Shown: in pieces, positions 7,813 through 16,845 of the stretch
Position numbering within the stretch: the stretch's first letter is position 1
Layout: each line of letters begins with the position of its first letter
DNA from: Paraliobacillus quinghaiensis
Lineage (GTDB): Bacteria; Bacillota; Bacilli; Bacillales; Amphibacillaceae
Assembly: GCF_003426025.1 (NCBI RefSeq)
Contig: NZ_QJSH01000001.1
Span: 1 to 64,000, forward strand
DNA: 64,000 bases
Reading direction: 5' to 3'
Program-made: the position numbers and the translations under genes
The notes under the pieces: generated by a model
What the model was told of the DNA's origin: nothing
Seen by the model: the letters and a program-made list of their open reading frames with translations, nothing else
Databases searched by the model: none

Positions 7813-8694
7813 TTGGTGAAAAGTATGACTGGTTATGGAAGAGATGTTCTGAAACTAGAGGATACTACTATTTCTGTGGAGATAAGAAGTGTGAACCATC
7901 GATTTTTAGATGTTTCCATGAAGATGCCACGTAATTTCTATGTGATAGAAGATAAAATAAAAAGTGTTATCCAACAGTATTTTGCCCGTGGTAAATTTGA
8001 TTTATTTATAACGATTGAAGGTAAAGAGTTAGTGAAAAGAAACCTAGATATTGATTGGGAACTATTAGACCAATATGATGATGCAATACAACAAATGAAA
8101 TCACGTTATCATTTAGATGACCATGTTGTTGCTGCAATGATTTCACGAATGGAAGAAGTAGTTACAATCCAAGAAATTGAACAAGAAACAGATCAGATCA
8201 AAGAAACTATTATTATGAGTGTACATAATGCATGTCAAAAGCTAGCCGAAATGCGTGATGTCGAGGGTCAAGCTTTAAAGGATGATATTGTTTTACGATT
8301 AGAGAACATGGAGCAAATCATAAATAGGTTGGGTGAGAGAAGAGAAACTGTTATAATAGAGTATCGTGATCGAATGGAAAAACGTGTGAAAGACTTTTTT
8401 TCACAGCATTACTTAGATGACGATAGCAAGATTTATCAGGAAATTGCACTACTAGCGGAAAAGGGAGATATAACAGAGGAAGTAACACGCCTTCATAGTC
8501 ATGTCATTCAGTTCTTAACGACTGTAAAACAAGAAAATATTGTTGGTCGGAAATTGGAGTTTATTCTACAGGAAATGCTACGTGAAACGAATACAATTGG
8601 TTCAAAATCAAACGATACATACATTAGCCGATGGGTTGTCACGTTAAAAACTGAAATGGAAAAAATCAAAGAACAAATTCAAAACATTGAATAA
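7813..8694 (+). CDS. yloC: YicC/YloC family endoribonuclease
   Basis: The 293-residue protein has the YicC-like N-terminal domain (beginning KSMTGYGR, with SVNHRFLD near residue 30) and the C-terminal DUF1732 domain (ETNTIGSKSND and ISRWVVTLK at the end). Family members are metal-dependent endoribonucleases acting on structured or small RNAs. The TTG at 7813 and the GTG at 7816 are both possible starts; the TTG version matches the usual seven residues before the conserved Gly. It is upstream of remA and gmk as in B. subtilis. Confidence 0.92.
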   Translation: MVKSMTGYGRDVLKLEDTTISVEIRSVNHRFLDVSMKMPRNFYVIEDKIKSVIQQYFARGKFDLFITIEGKELVKRNLDIDWELLDQYDDAIQQMKSRYHLDDHVVAAMISRMEEVVTIQEIEQETDQIKETIIMSVHNACQKLAEMRDVEGQALKDDIVLRLENMEQIINRLGERRETVIIEYRDRMEKRVKDFFSQHYLDDDSKIYQEIALLAEKGDITEEVTRLHSHVIQFLTTVKQENIVGRKLEFILQEMLRETNTIGSKSNDTYISRWVVTLKTEMEKIKEQIQNIE

Positions 8695-8802
8695 ATATTT
8701 TCATCTATCATGTTTTTATACTATAATAAGTGAGACAAAAATATAAAAGAAGTGTAAAATGTTGAATACAGGTAGATGCTGTATGGAAGAGGGGGAGCAA
8801 GA

Positions 8803-9063
8803 TTGAGCTTACGATTAATAAATATAGGATTTGGAAATGTCGTCTCAGCAAATCGAATAATTTCAATTGTATCACCAGAATCTGCACCAATTAAACGAAT
8901 TATTACGGTTGCTAGAGATAATAATAAATTAGTAGATGCAACGTATGGTCGTAGAACAAGAGCTGTCATCATTACAGACAGTGACCATGTTGTTTTATCA
9001 GCTGTTCAACCAGAAACAGTTGGCCAACGTGTACTAAGTCATGAAGAAGTTGTAGAAGAATAA
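8803..9063 (+). CDS. remA: RemA, regulator of extracellular matrix genes (DUF370)
   Basis: The TTG at 8803 has GAGGGGGAG just upstream and gives an 86-residue protein aligning end to end with B. subtilis RemA ([45 protein letters not shown]). Earlier in-frame codons from 8776 lack a good site. RemA is a ring-forming DNA-binding protein that activates biofilm matrix and osmoprotection genes in B. subtilis. It sits between yloC and gmk as expected, 51 bases before gmk. Confidence 0.93.
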   Translation: MSLRLINIGFGNVVSANRIISIVSPESAPIKRIITVARDNNKLVDATYGRRTRAVIITDSDHVVLSAVQPETVGQRVLSHEEVVEE

Positions 9064-9113
9064 TTATTAGACATGAATTTACGTAATAATTCGTGCAAAC
9101 AGGAGGACGTATT

Positions 9114-9728
9114 TTGATCGAAGAGAAAGGAATTTTATTTGTTTTATCAGGCCCGTCAGGTGTTGGAAAAGGAACAGTTCGAAAAGCATTATTTGAAAAA
9201 GATACCGCTTTGCAGTATTCGATTTCAATGACAACACGACAAAAGCGTGCGGGGGAACAGGAAGCAGTTGACTATTTTTATCGGACAAAAGATGAATTTA
9301 AGTCAATGATAGAAGAGAACCAATTATTGGAGTACGCTGAATATGTAGGGAATTATTATGGAACACCACGAAAATATGTTGAGGAAACCTTAGCAAAAGG
9401 AAATGATGTATTTTTAGAAATTGAAGTACAAGGTGCATTGCAAGTAAAAGAAAACTTCCCTGAGGGTGTTTTCGTATTCTTGTCACCACCAAGTTTAGAA
9501 GAACTGAAAAATCGTATTGTTAGCCGTGGAACAGAAAGTGATGCATTAGTAACGAATAGACTACAAGCAGCTAAAGATGAAATTCAACTGATGGATGCTT
9601 ATGACTATGTTGTCGTTAATGATCAAGTGGATAAAGCGGTAGAAAAAGTTCAAGCGATTGTTAAAAGTGAACACTGTAAAAGAGAACGTGTTGCAAAACA
9701 ATATAAGAAAGTTTTGGAGGTTGAATAA
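9114..9728 (+). CDS. gmk: Guanylate kinase
   Basis: The TTG at 9114, 7 bases after an AGGAGG site, gives 204 residues. The P-loop GPSGVGKG is at residues 13-20. GMP-binding motifs ([30 protein letters not shown]) follow in order. It phosphorylates GMP to GDP in the cytoplasm, and its activity affects (p)ppGpp homeostasis in Firmicutes. An ATG at 9093 lies before the ribosome binding site and is unlikely to be used. rpoZ follows after 2 bases. Confidence 0.96.
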   Translation: MIEEKGILFVLSGPSGVGKGTVRKALFEKDTALQYSISMTTRQKRAGEQEAVDYFYRTKDEFKSMIEENQLLEYAEYVGNYYGTPRKYVEETLAKGNDVFLEIEVQGALQVKENFPEGVFVFLSPPSLEELKNRIVSRGTESDALVTNRLQAAKDEIQLMDAYDYVVVNDQVDKAVEKVQAIVKSEHCKRERVAKQYKKVLEVE

Positions 9729-9730
9729 GT

Positions 9731-9946
9731 ATGTTGTTAGAGCCATCTATTGATAAGTTACAAACGATTATTAATTCAAAATACACATTAATTACACTAT
9801 CTGCTCGACGTGCACGAGAAATTCAAATAACAAAGAAGTCTCAGCTTGAAAATCCACAATCCGTTAAGAATGTAGGAATTGCACTTGAAGAAATTCAAGC
9901 AGGTAAACTAACATACATCGCATCAGATGCTAAAGAAAGACAATAA
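9731..9946 (+). CDS. rpoZ: RNA polymerase omega subunit
   Basis: The 71-residue product has the conserved omega core (YTLITLSARRAREIQ) and matches the length of Bacillus RpoZ. It stabilises the beta-prime subunit during assembly of RNA polymerase. The start codon follows the gmk stop by two bases, and its GGAGG site lies inside the gmk 3' end, indicating translational coupling. The gene ends before a terminator. Confidence 0.95.
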   Translation: MLLEPSIDKLQTIINSKYTLITLSARRAREIQITKKSQLENPQSVKNVGIALEEIQAGKLTYIASDAKERQ

Positions 9947-9969
9947 TTGATCCGATAATAAAGTGATCT

Positions 9970-10005
9970 CCCTCGTTTGCAATATTGCAGACGAGGGTTT
10001 CTTCT
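9970..10005 (+). terminator. Terminator after rpoZ
   Basis: CCCTCGT...ACGAGGG (9970-9997) forms a long stem around a GCAATATTGC core and is followed by TTTCTTCT. It separates the gmk-rpoZ unit from coaBC. Confidence 0.75.
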
Positions 10006-10103
10006 ATAATTGTGTAAAAAATGCTAAAATAATAGAAGATGCATGAAAAGTCCGTTAAGCTTTGAGTTTTAGTCCTAGTTTTAGTGGAGAGGAGAAATGA
10101 GCA

Positions 10104-11309
10104 ATGTTAAACGGTTTACGTATAGTCTTAGGTGTTACAGGCGGAATAGCAGCTTACAAAGCATGTGCATTAACGAGTAAACTGGTTCAAAAGGGTGCTG
10201 AGGTGAAGGTGATCATGACAGAAGGGGCACAAGAATTTGTCACACCATTAACTTTTCAAGCATTATCACGTAATCCTGTTTATACGGACACATTTGATGA
10301 GAAAGATGCTAAAGAAATTGCCCATATTGACATAGCTGATTGGGCAGATTTATTTATCCTTGCGCCTACAACAGCTAATATGATCGGGAAAATTGCTAAT
10401 GGAATAGCGGATGATATGTTATCCACAACAATTCTTGCGACAGAAGCAGATGTCTATATTGCACCTGCAATGAATGTACATATGTATGCACACCCTGCTG
10501 TGATTCGGAATATGAAAACGTTAGAAAGTTGGGGTTATAAATTCGTTGAGCCTGGAGAAGGTTACCTTGCTTGTGGTTATGTAGGGAAAGGGAGATTAGA
10601 AGAGCCTGAAACAATAGTATCTGTCCTGGAACAAGACCAAGCAAAACAGCACGTTTTGGCAGGCAAAAAAGTGCTAATATCTGCAGGTCCAACCCAAGAA
10701 AAGATAGATCCTGTTCGGTTTTTTACCAATCATTCCTCAGGGAAAATGGGTTTTGCTTTAGCTGAATCCGCTGCACAACTAGGTGCTGACGTTACACTTG
10801 TAACGGGTCCTGTGACATTAGATACACCAGCAAATGTTGATCGTATTGATGTTGTGACAGCACAAGAAATGCATGAACATATGATGGAACATTTTCCGGA
10901 AAGCGATATTGTTATTAAAGCAGCTGCCGTTGCAGATTATTTTCCTAAAAATACCTATGACCATAAAATGAAAAAAGCGGAAGGAACGCTAACGATTGAA
11001 ATGGATCGAACAACCGATATTTTAAAAGAATTGGGTCGAGCTAAAACGAATCAATTCTTAGTGGGATTTGCTGCTGAAACAAATAGCCCGCTTGAATTTG
11101 GTAAGAAAAAATTAGTGAGTAAAAATTTAGATGCAATTATCGTTAATGATATACAAGCAGCTGGATCTGGATTTAGATCAGATACAAATGATGTCACATA
11201 TATCCATAAAGACGGGAAAAATAAACATCTAGCATTAGCAACGAAAAAACAAATTGCAAACCAAATACTCGAGCAAATTATTTCAGATTTAAAGGCTGAT
11301 GCAACGTGA
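10104..11309 (+). CDS. coaBC: Bifunctional phosphopantothenoylcysteine decarboxylase / phosphopantothenate-cysteine ligase
   Basis: This is a 401-residue fusion. The N-terminal flavoprotein CoaC domain has the PAMNVHM motif (residues 121-127) and the active-site Cys157 in YLACGYVGKG. The C-terminal CoaB domain begins near residue 188 with SAGPTQEKIDPVRF and includes NHSSGKMG and KAAAVADYFP. It converts 4'-phosphopantothenate plus Cys to 4'-phosphopantetheine for coenzyme A. GAGAGGAG precedes the ATG. The stop overlaps the priA GTG by four bases. Confidence 0.96.
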   Translation: MLNGLRIVLGVTGGIAAYKACALTSKLVQKGAEVKVIMTEGAQEFVTPLTFQALSRNPVYTDTFDEKDAKEIAHIDIADWADLFILAPTTANMIGKIANGIADDMLSTTILATEADVYIAPAMNVHMYAHPAVIRNMKTLESWGYKFVEPGEGYLACGYVGKGRLEEPETIVSVLEQDQAKQHVLAGKKVLISAGPTQEKIDPVRFFTNHSSGKMGFALAESAAQLGADVTLVTGPVTLDTPANVDRIDVVTAQEMHEHMMEHFPESDIVIKAAAVADYFPKNTYDHKMKKAEGTLTIEMDRTTDILKELGRAKTNQFLVGFAAETNSPLEFGKKKLVSKNLDAIIVNDIQAAGSGFRSDTNDVTYIHKDGKNKHLALATKKQIANQILEQIISDLKADAT

Positions 11310-13720
11310 ATATAGCGAAAGTAGTAGTCGATGTACCAGCGGCTCAAACGAATCGTGTGTTTGATTATAAAATCCCTGATAATCTAACAGGTACAATTTA
11401 TCAGGGGATGCGCGTGATTGTACCTTTTGGCCCGCGAAAAATAATGGGCTACGTCCTTGAAATAACAGATCATTCAGATCTTGACCCACTTAAAGTAAAA
11501 GAAATCATCGAACTAATGGATATTACCCCCGTTTTAACAGAAGAATTGCTGGATTTGGGGAAATGGCTAGCTGGACATACGTTGAGTTTTTATATTTCTA
11601 CTTTTCAAGCCATGCTACCACAAGCATTAAAAGCTACATATCAAAAAGAAATACATCGTTTACAAGACAGTCCGTTTGACAATGATCTTGACAAAATGTT
11701 TCATGGAAGAGATTACCTTGATTATCAAGAGTTTGTTGAACGAAAAGGGTCGCATAAACAATTACAACAAGCGATTCAAGATGGTTTGATTGAAATGGTG
11801 TATCAAGTAAATTCAAAAGAAACTTACAAAAAAAGCACCTTAATTAGTGCAAATAAAGATGCGTTAGAGCTAGAAGAAGTAATTAGTAATATGTCAGCAC
11901 AAGCAAAGAAAAAAATAACAATATTACGTTATTTTCAGGAACATCCTGAACCTATAGTAAAAAAAGATTTAATTCAAAAACTTCATACAACACATGCAAC
12001 GATTAAACCATTAATTGATGAAGGTGTGCTCAAAGAAGAAGTAAAAGAGATCTACCGCAATCCTTACAAGGATGATCAAATTGAACGAACAACTGCACTC
12101 CCTCTGATGGACCAGCAAAAAAAAGTAATGAAACCAATAATTAATACGATCGATTCGAAACAGCATGATGTCTTTCTTTTACATGGGGTTACAGGTAGTG
12201 GTAAAACAGAAGTTTATTTACAATCGATTCAACAGGTTTTAAGAGAAGGTAAAGAGGCAATCGTACTTGTACCAGAAATATCACTAACGCCCCAAATGGT
12301 AAACCGATTTAAAGGTCGTTTTGGATCTGAGGTTGCGGTAATGCATAGTGCCCTATCAAAAGGAGAACGGTTTGATGAATGGCGGAAAATTCAACGTAAA
12401 GAGGTTAAAGTTGTTGTAGGAGCACGCTCAGCAATTTTCGCTCCCTTTGAAAATGTTGGTATTATTATTATTGATGAAGAGCATGAAACAAGTTATAAAC
12501 AAGAAGAGCATCCGCGCTATCATACACGTGATGTCGCAATTTATCGTGCGCAGTATCATGATTGTCCAGTTATTCTAGGGAGTGCAACGCCAACTTTAGA
12601 GTCATACGCTCGTGCGAAGAAAGGGATTTATCAGCTTCTAGCTATGCCTGATCGGATGAATAAAACAAAGATGCCAACTGTAGAGATAGTTGATATGCGT
12701 GAAGAACTCCATGCTGGAAATCGAACCATGTTTTCTAGGCAGTTAAAAGAAGATATTGAACAGCGAATAGCTAGAAAAGAACAGGTAGTTCTGTTTTTAA
12801 ATCGTCGAGGCTATTCAACTTTTGTCATGTGTCGGGATTGTGGTTATGTGATAAACTGCCCACATTGTGACATTGCTTTAACATACCATCGAAAAAATCA
12901 AACTTTAAAATGTCACTATTGTAGTTACGAGGAAAAGATGCCACCACATTGCCCAGATTGTAAGAGTGAAACAATTCGTTATTTTGGTACAGGCACCCAA
13001 AAGGTAGAAGAAGCAATACAAGAATTGATTCCAGAAGCGCGTGTTATACGGATGGATGTTGATACAACAAGGCGCAAAGGTTCACACGAGAAATTACTTG
13101 ATCAATTTGGTAATCATGAAGCAGATATTTTACTAGGAACACAAATGATTGCAAAAGGTTTAGATTTCGGTAATGTCACTTTAGTTGGGGTTTTAGCTGC
13201 TGATAGTTTATTGCATTTACCAGATTTTCGAGCAGCTGAAAAAACATTTCAATTATTAACACAAGTTAGTGGTCGAGCCGGTCGTCATGAGCTTCCTGGC
13301 GAAGTTGTTATACAAACGTACTCGCCTGAACACTATAGTGTTGATTTGGCTGCACAATATGATTATGAAGGTTTTTTTAATAAAGAAATGCTCTTACGTA
13401 AAACGTATCAATATCCTCCTTTTTATTTCTTAACCTTAATAACAGTATCACATCCAAATCAATTAAAAGCACTGGAAATAACACGTACAATTAGTCAACT
13501 GTTAATCAAGCACTTATCTGATGCGGCGCGTATTCTAGGACCTACACCATCACCGCTTACAAGGATAAAAGATAGATATCGTTTTCAGTGCATGGTAAAA
13601 TACAAAAACGAGCCAGAACAACGGCGCGTTTTACAACGGATATTAGCTTATTATGAAAAAGAGATACAAAAGAATGATTTATTGATTCAAATTGATTTAC
13701 AACCTTATCAATTAATGTAA
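11306..13720 (+). CDS. priA: Primosomal replication restart helicase PriA
   Basis: The 804-residue protein starts at GTG overlapping the coaBC stop. It has the N-terminal 3'-DNA-binding domain, Walker A GVTGSGKT (Lys300), the DEEH box (390-393), and an eight-cysteine zinc-binding insertion (CRDCGYVINCPHC, then CHYC and CPDC). The C-terminal helicase motifs include GTQMIAKGLDF and VSGRAGR. PriA recognises stalled forks and D-loops and loads the replicative helicase. In B. subtilis def follows; here fmt follows after 15 bases. Confidence 0.96.
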   Translation: MNIAKVVVDVPAAQTNRVFDYKIPDNLTGTIYQGMRVIVPFGPRKIMGYVLEITDHSDLDPLKVKEIIELMDITPVLTEELLDLGKWLAGHTLSFYISTFQAMLPQALKATYQKEIHRLQDSPFDNDLDKMFHGRDYLDYQEFVERKGSHKQLQQAIQDGLIEMVYQVNSKETYKKSTLISANKDALELEEVISNMSAQAKKKITILRYFQEHPEPIVKKDLIQKLHTTHATIKPLIDEGVLKEEVKEIYRNPYKDDQIERTTALPLMDQQKKVMKPIINTIDSKQHDVFLLHGVTGSGKTEVYLQSIQQVLREGKEAIVLVPEISLTPQMVNRFKGRFGSEVAVMHSALSKGERFDEWRKIQRKEVKVVVGARSAIFAPFENVGIIIIDEEHETSYKQEEHPRYHTRDVAIYRAQYHDCPVILGSATPTLESYARAKKGIYQLLAMPDRMNKTKMPTVEIVDMREELHAGNRTMFSRQLKEDIEQRIARKEQVVLFLNRRGYSTFVMCRDCGYVINCPHCDIALTYHRKNQTLKCHYCSYEEKMPPHCPDCKSETIRYFGTGTQKVEEAIQELIPEARVIRMDVDTTRRKGSHEKLLDQFGNHEADILLGTQMIAKGLDFGNVTLVGVLAADSLLHLPDFRAAEKTFQLLTQVSGRAGRHELPGEVVIQTYSPEHYSVDLAAQYDYEGFFNKEMLLRKTYQYPPFYFLTLITVSHPNQLKALEITRTISQLLIKHLSDAARILGPTPSPLTRIKDRYRFQCMVKYKNEPEQRRVLQRILAYYEKEIQKNDLLIQIDLQPYQLM

Positions 13721-13735
13721 AAAGCGAGGGATTAG

Positions 13736-14674
13736 ATGAAGAATGTAGTATTTATGGGAACACCTGATTTTTCTGTTCCAATTCTTAAACAATTATTAAA
13801 AGATGAGTATAACGTTGTGTTAGCTGTCACACAACCAGATCGACCAAAGGGGAGAAAGAAGGAATTAACCCCCCCACCTGTAAAAGTAGAAGCAATAAAG
13901 CACGGGATTCCCGTTTATCAGCCTGAAAAGGTGAAGGATACGTATCAAGAGATTCTTGCGTATAATCCAGATATCATTGTAACAGCAGCATTTGGTCAAA
14001 TTTTACCTAAAGCATTATTGGATGTTCCTCAATTTGGATGTATCAATGTCCATGCATCGCTGTTACCAGAGTTACGCGGGGGTGCACCAATTCATTATTC
14101 GATTTTACAAGGAAAATCAGAAACTGGGATTACAATTATGTATATGGTGGAAAAATTAGATGCAGGAGATATTTTATCTCAAACCAAAGTAGCAATTAAG
14201 CATGAAGACCATGTTGGTTCCTTACACGATAAATTAGCAGTTGCTGGTGCCGCACTGCTTCATGATACGATGCCAAATATTTTAAATGGTACAATTACAC
14301 CTGAAGAACAAGATGAACGTTTGGTTACGTATGCACCGAATATTACACGTGAGCAAGAAATAGTGGATTGGAATAACACGAGCCAAATGATTTATAATCA
14401 TATTCGTGGGCTCCACCCTTGGCCTGTTGCAAGTACTAAATTAAAAGGCAAAAACCTGAAAATTTGGTGGGGAGAAATGATACACTCCACATATGAGAAT
14501 GCACCTGGAGAAATTGTAGCAATAAGTGAAAAGGCAATAATTGTCTGTTGTGGTGATGGTAAAGGCATAGCCTTGACTGAAATACAACCTGCAGGTAAGA
14601 AAAAGATGAATGTAGCCGATTTTATCCGCGGTAGTGGTCAATCGGTCAAAATAGGCGAAAAATTAGGAGAATGA
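13736..14674 (+). CDS. fmt: Methionyl-tRNA formyltransferase
   Basis: The 312-residue protein has the formyltransferase fold with [13 protein letters not shown] at the N-terminus and the folate-binding and catalytic [20 protein letters not shown] motif and a C-terminal OB-like tRNA-binding domain (GLHPWPVA onward) follow. It formylates initiator Met-tRNA using 10-formyl-tetrahydrofolate. Peptide deformylase normally lies directly upstream in this gene order but is absent here, although a formylating organism needs one. Confidence 0.96.
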   Translation: MKNVVFMGTPDFSVPILKQLLKDEYNVVLAVTQPDRPKGRKKELTPPPVKVEAIKHGIPVYQPEKVKDTYQEILAYNPDIIVTAAFGQILPKALLDVPQFGCINVHASLLPELRGGAPIHYSILQGKSETGITIMYMVEKLDAGDILSQTKVAIKHEDHVGSLHDKLAVAGAALLHDTMPNILNGTITPEEQDERLVTYAPNITREQEIVDWNNTSQMIYNHIRGLHPWPVASTKLKGKNLKIWWGEMIHSTYENAPGEIVAISEKAIIVCCGDGKGIALTEIQPAGKKKMNVADFIRGSGQSVKIGEKLGE

Positions 14675-14675
14675 T

Positions 14676-16025
14676 ATGACGAAATATAGTTTACGCTCAA
14701 GTGCATTAGATATATTACTGCGTGTTGGAGATAATGGTGCTTTTAGTCATCTTTTAATAGATCAAGCACTTAAATCAAACAAAATTGCTGTACGTGATCA
14801 AGCGTTATTAACAGAAATGGTCTATGGTACCCTACAACGAAAATTATCATTAGATTATTTCGTTAACCATTTTGTTGCAAAACCAAATAAATTAAAATCA
14901 TGGGTCAGATGGTTACTTTACTTATCTTTTTATCAAATGCACTATTTGTCAAAGGTACCTGATCACGCAATTATTCATGAAGCAGTATCGATTGCTAATG
15001 AGAGAGGACACAAGGGGATTTCTTCCTTAGTTAATGGTGTCTTGCGAAGTGCGCAACGCCAAGGATTTCCGTCATTTGAGGCAATTAGTGATGATGTAGA
15101 ACGCATTAGTTTAGCGACTAGTCATCCTGCTTGGCTTGTTGATCGTTGGATAAAACAGTATGGATTGGAAAAAACAGAAGTAATCTGTCAAGCTAATTTA
15201 GACTCAAAACCTCTCAGTGTCCGTGTTCAACCATTAAGAATAACTAAAGAACAAGCGATCGATCAATTACAAGAAGAAGGCTATCAGACAGCCCAATCAT
15301 CTTTTTCACCGCAAGGTCTTATTGTTGAAGAAGGAAACATATTGAAAAGTGAGTTGTTTCAGAAAGATTGTCTAACAATTCAAGACCAAAGCTCCATGCT
15401 GGTTGCGGAAATGATGCAAATTGAAGAGAATCAGTATGTCTTAGATGCCTGCAGTGCTCCTGGAGGAAAAACAACGCATATTGCTGAAAAATTAAACAAC
15501 ACTGGGCAAGTCATGGCATATGACCTACATGAAAAAAAGGTAGATCTTGTTGCTGTAAAGGCATTTGCCTTAGGGTTATCAAATATTGAAACAAAAGGAG
15601 CAGATTCACGAGAATTGTCGGCTTTCCATGAGCCAAATTCATTTGATCGTATTCTAATTGATGCCCCGTGTTCAGGATTAGGTGTTATTAGAGGAAAGCC
15701 AGATATAAAATATAATAAAGATGAAGCGGATATTATGAAGTTAGCAAAAATTCAACTAGAATTATTAGAAAATATTTCCCCTTTATTAAAAAAAGATGGT
15801 AAACTTTTATATAGTACTTGTACGGTAGATAAAGAGGAAAATGAGCGTGTAATTGAAGCATTTTTACAAGCCCATCCTGATTTTGAGATAGATCAAACTT
15901 TCTTTACAGAACTTCCAGACGTATTGAAACAAGCGCCAGGTATAACTACAACAGGTCTGCAAATTTTTCCAGATGATTATCAAACAGATGGTTTCTTCCT
16001 GACACGTATACAGAAGAAAGGCTAG
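14676..16025 (+). CDS. rsmB: 16S rRNA (cytosine-967-C5)-methyltransferase RsmB
   Basis: The 449-residue product carries an N-terminal NusB-like RNA-binding domain and a C-terminal Nol1/Nop2/Sun methyltransferase domain. SAM-binding DACSAPGGKTTH is followed by the two catalytic cysteines, Cys332 in DAPCSGLG and Cys382 in YSTCTVDKEEN. It methylates C967 of 16S rRNA. The ATG is one base after the fmt stop. rlmN, the usual next gene, is missing, and prpC starts 64 bases downstream. Confidence 0.95.
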   Translation: MTKYSLRSSALDILLRVGDNGAFSHLLIDQALKSNKIAVRDQALLTEMVYGTLQRKLSLDYFVNHFVAKPNKLKSWVRWLLYLSFYQMHYLSKVPDHAIIHEAVSIANERGHKGISSLVNGVLRSAQRQGFPSFEAISDDVERISLATSHPAWLVDRWIKQYGLEKTEVICQANLDSKPLSVRVQPLRITKEQAIDQLQEEGYQTAQSSFSPQGLIVEEGNILKSELFQKDCLTIQDQSSMLVAEMMQIEENQYVLDACSAPGGKTTHIAEKLNNTGQVMAYDLHEKKVDLVAVKAFALGLSNIETKGADSRELSAFHEPNSFDRILIDAPCSGLGVIRGKPDIKYNKDEADIMKLAKIQLELLENISPLLKKDGKLLYSTCTVDKEENERVIEAFLQAHPDFEIDQTFFTELPDVLKQAPGITTTGLQIFPDDYQTDGFFLTRIQKKG

Positions 16026-16089
16026 TAGTTGCATATTAACACTTAAATGCTTAACAGGTTTGAAGAATGGATAATACGAGGTGAGTCAA

Positions 16090-16845
16090 ATGAATCAATA
16101 TTATTTAACGGATCAGGGTAAGGTGAGAGAGCATAATGAGGATATTGGTGGTGTTTTTTATAATAAGGATAACCAGCAATTATCTGTAGTAGCTGATGGA
16201 ATGGGAGGTCACAAAGCGGGAGATGTGGCTAGTCAAATGGTAATAGACTATCTAAGTGAGAAGTGGAAAGAGTCTACCTTTCTTATGACAAAAGAAGAGA
16301 CTGAAAAATGGTTATCTCATTCAATTCAAGAGGTCAACCAACAAGTCTATCGCTATGCACAAGAAAATGTTGATTATGCTGGAATGGGAACAACCGTAGT
16401 TGCAGTTCTATTTGCTGCTGATTTTATTTCCGTTGCGCATATAGGTGATAGTCGTTGTTATCTTTATCACAATCAAGCATTACGACAAGTGACAGAAGAT
16501 CACTCTTTAGTTAATGAACTCGTTCGTACTGGTCAGCTATCTAAAGAAGATGCGGAATATCACCCTCGAAAAAATGTCTTACTGAAAGCTTTAGGTACAG
16601 ATGAAGAAATTATACCTGATGTTAACACGGAAGAATGGTATTTATCAGATCGATTGTTAATCTGTTCTGATGGGCTATCTAATAAAGTCACAGACAAAGA
16701 ATTAGAGGATTTCTTAGAAAAAGATATTACACTAGAAGAAATTTCTCAACAATTAGTTGATTTGGCCAATGAACGTGGTGGAGAAGATAATATTACAGTT
16801 GTCTTATCAGAGCATGACGAATCTGTAGAAGGTGATTTATCGTGA
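16090..16845 (+). CDS. prpC: PP2C-type Ser/Thr protein phosphatase PrpC (Stp1)
   Basis: I choose ATG 16090, with GAGGTGA five bases upstream, over the GTG at 16081 that lies inside that site, giving 251 residues. The metal-coordinating motifs of PPM phosphatases are all present: REHNED, VADGMGGH, HIGDSRCYL, CSDGLSN and GGEDNITVV. It dephosphorylates targets of the adjacent kinase PrkC and is cytoplasmic. The last four bases overlap prkC, so the pair is translationally coupled. Confidence 0.95.
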   Translation: MNQYYLTDQGKVREHNEDIGGVFYNKDNQQLSVVADGMGGHKAGDVASQMVIDYLSEKWKESTFLMTKEETEKWLSHSIQEVNQQVYRYAQENVDYAGMGTTVVAVLFAADFISVAHIGDSRCYLYHNQALRQVTEDHSLVNELVRTGQLSKEDAEYHPRKNVLLKALGTDEEIIPDVNTEEWYLSDRLLICSDGLSNKVTDKELEDFLEKDITLEEISQQLVDLANERGGEDNITVVLSEHDESVEGDLS

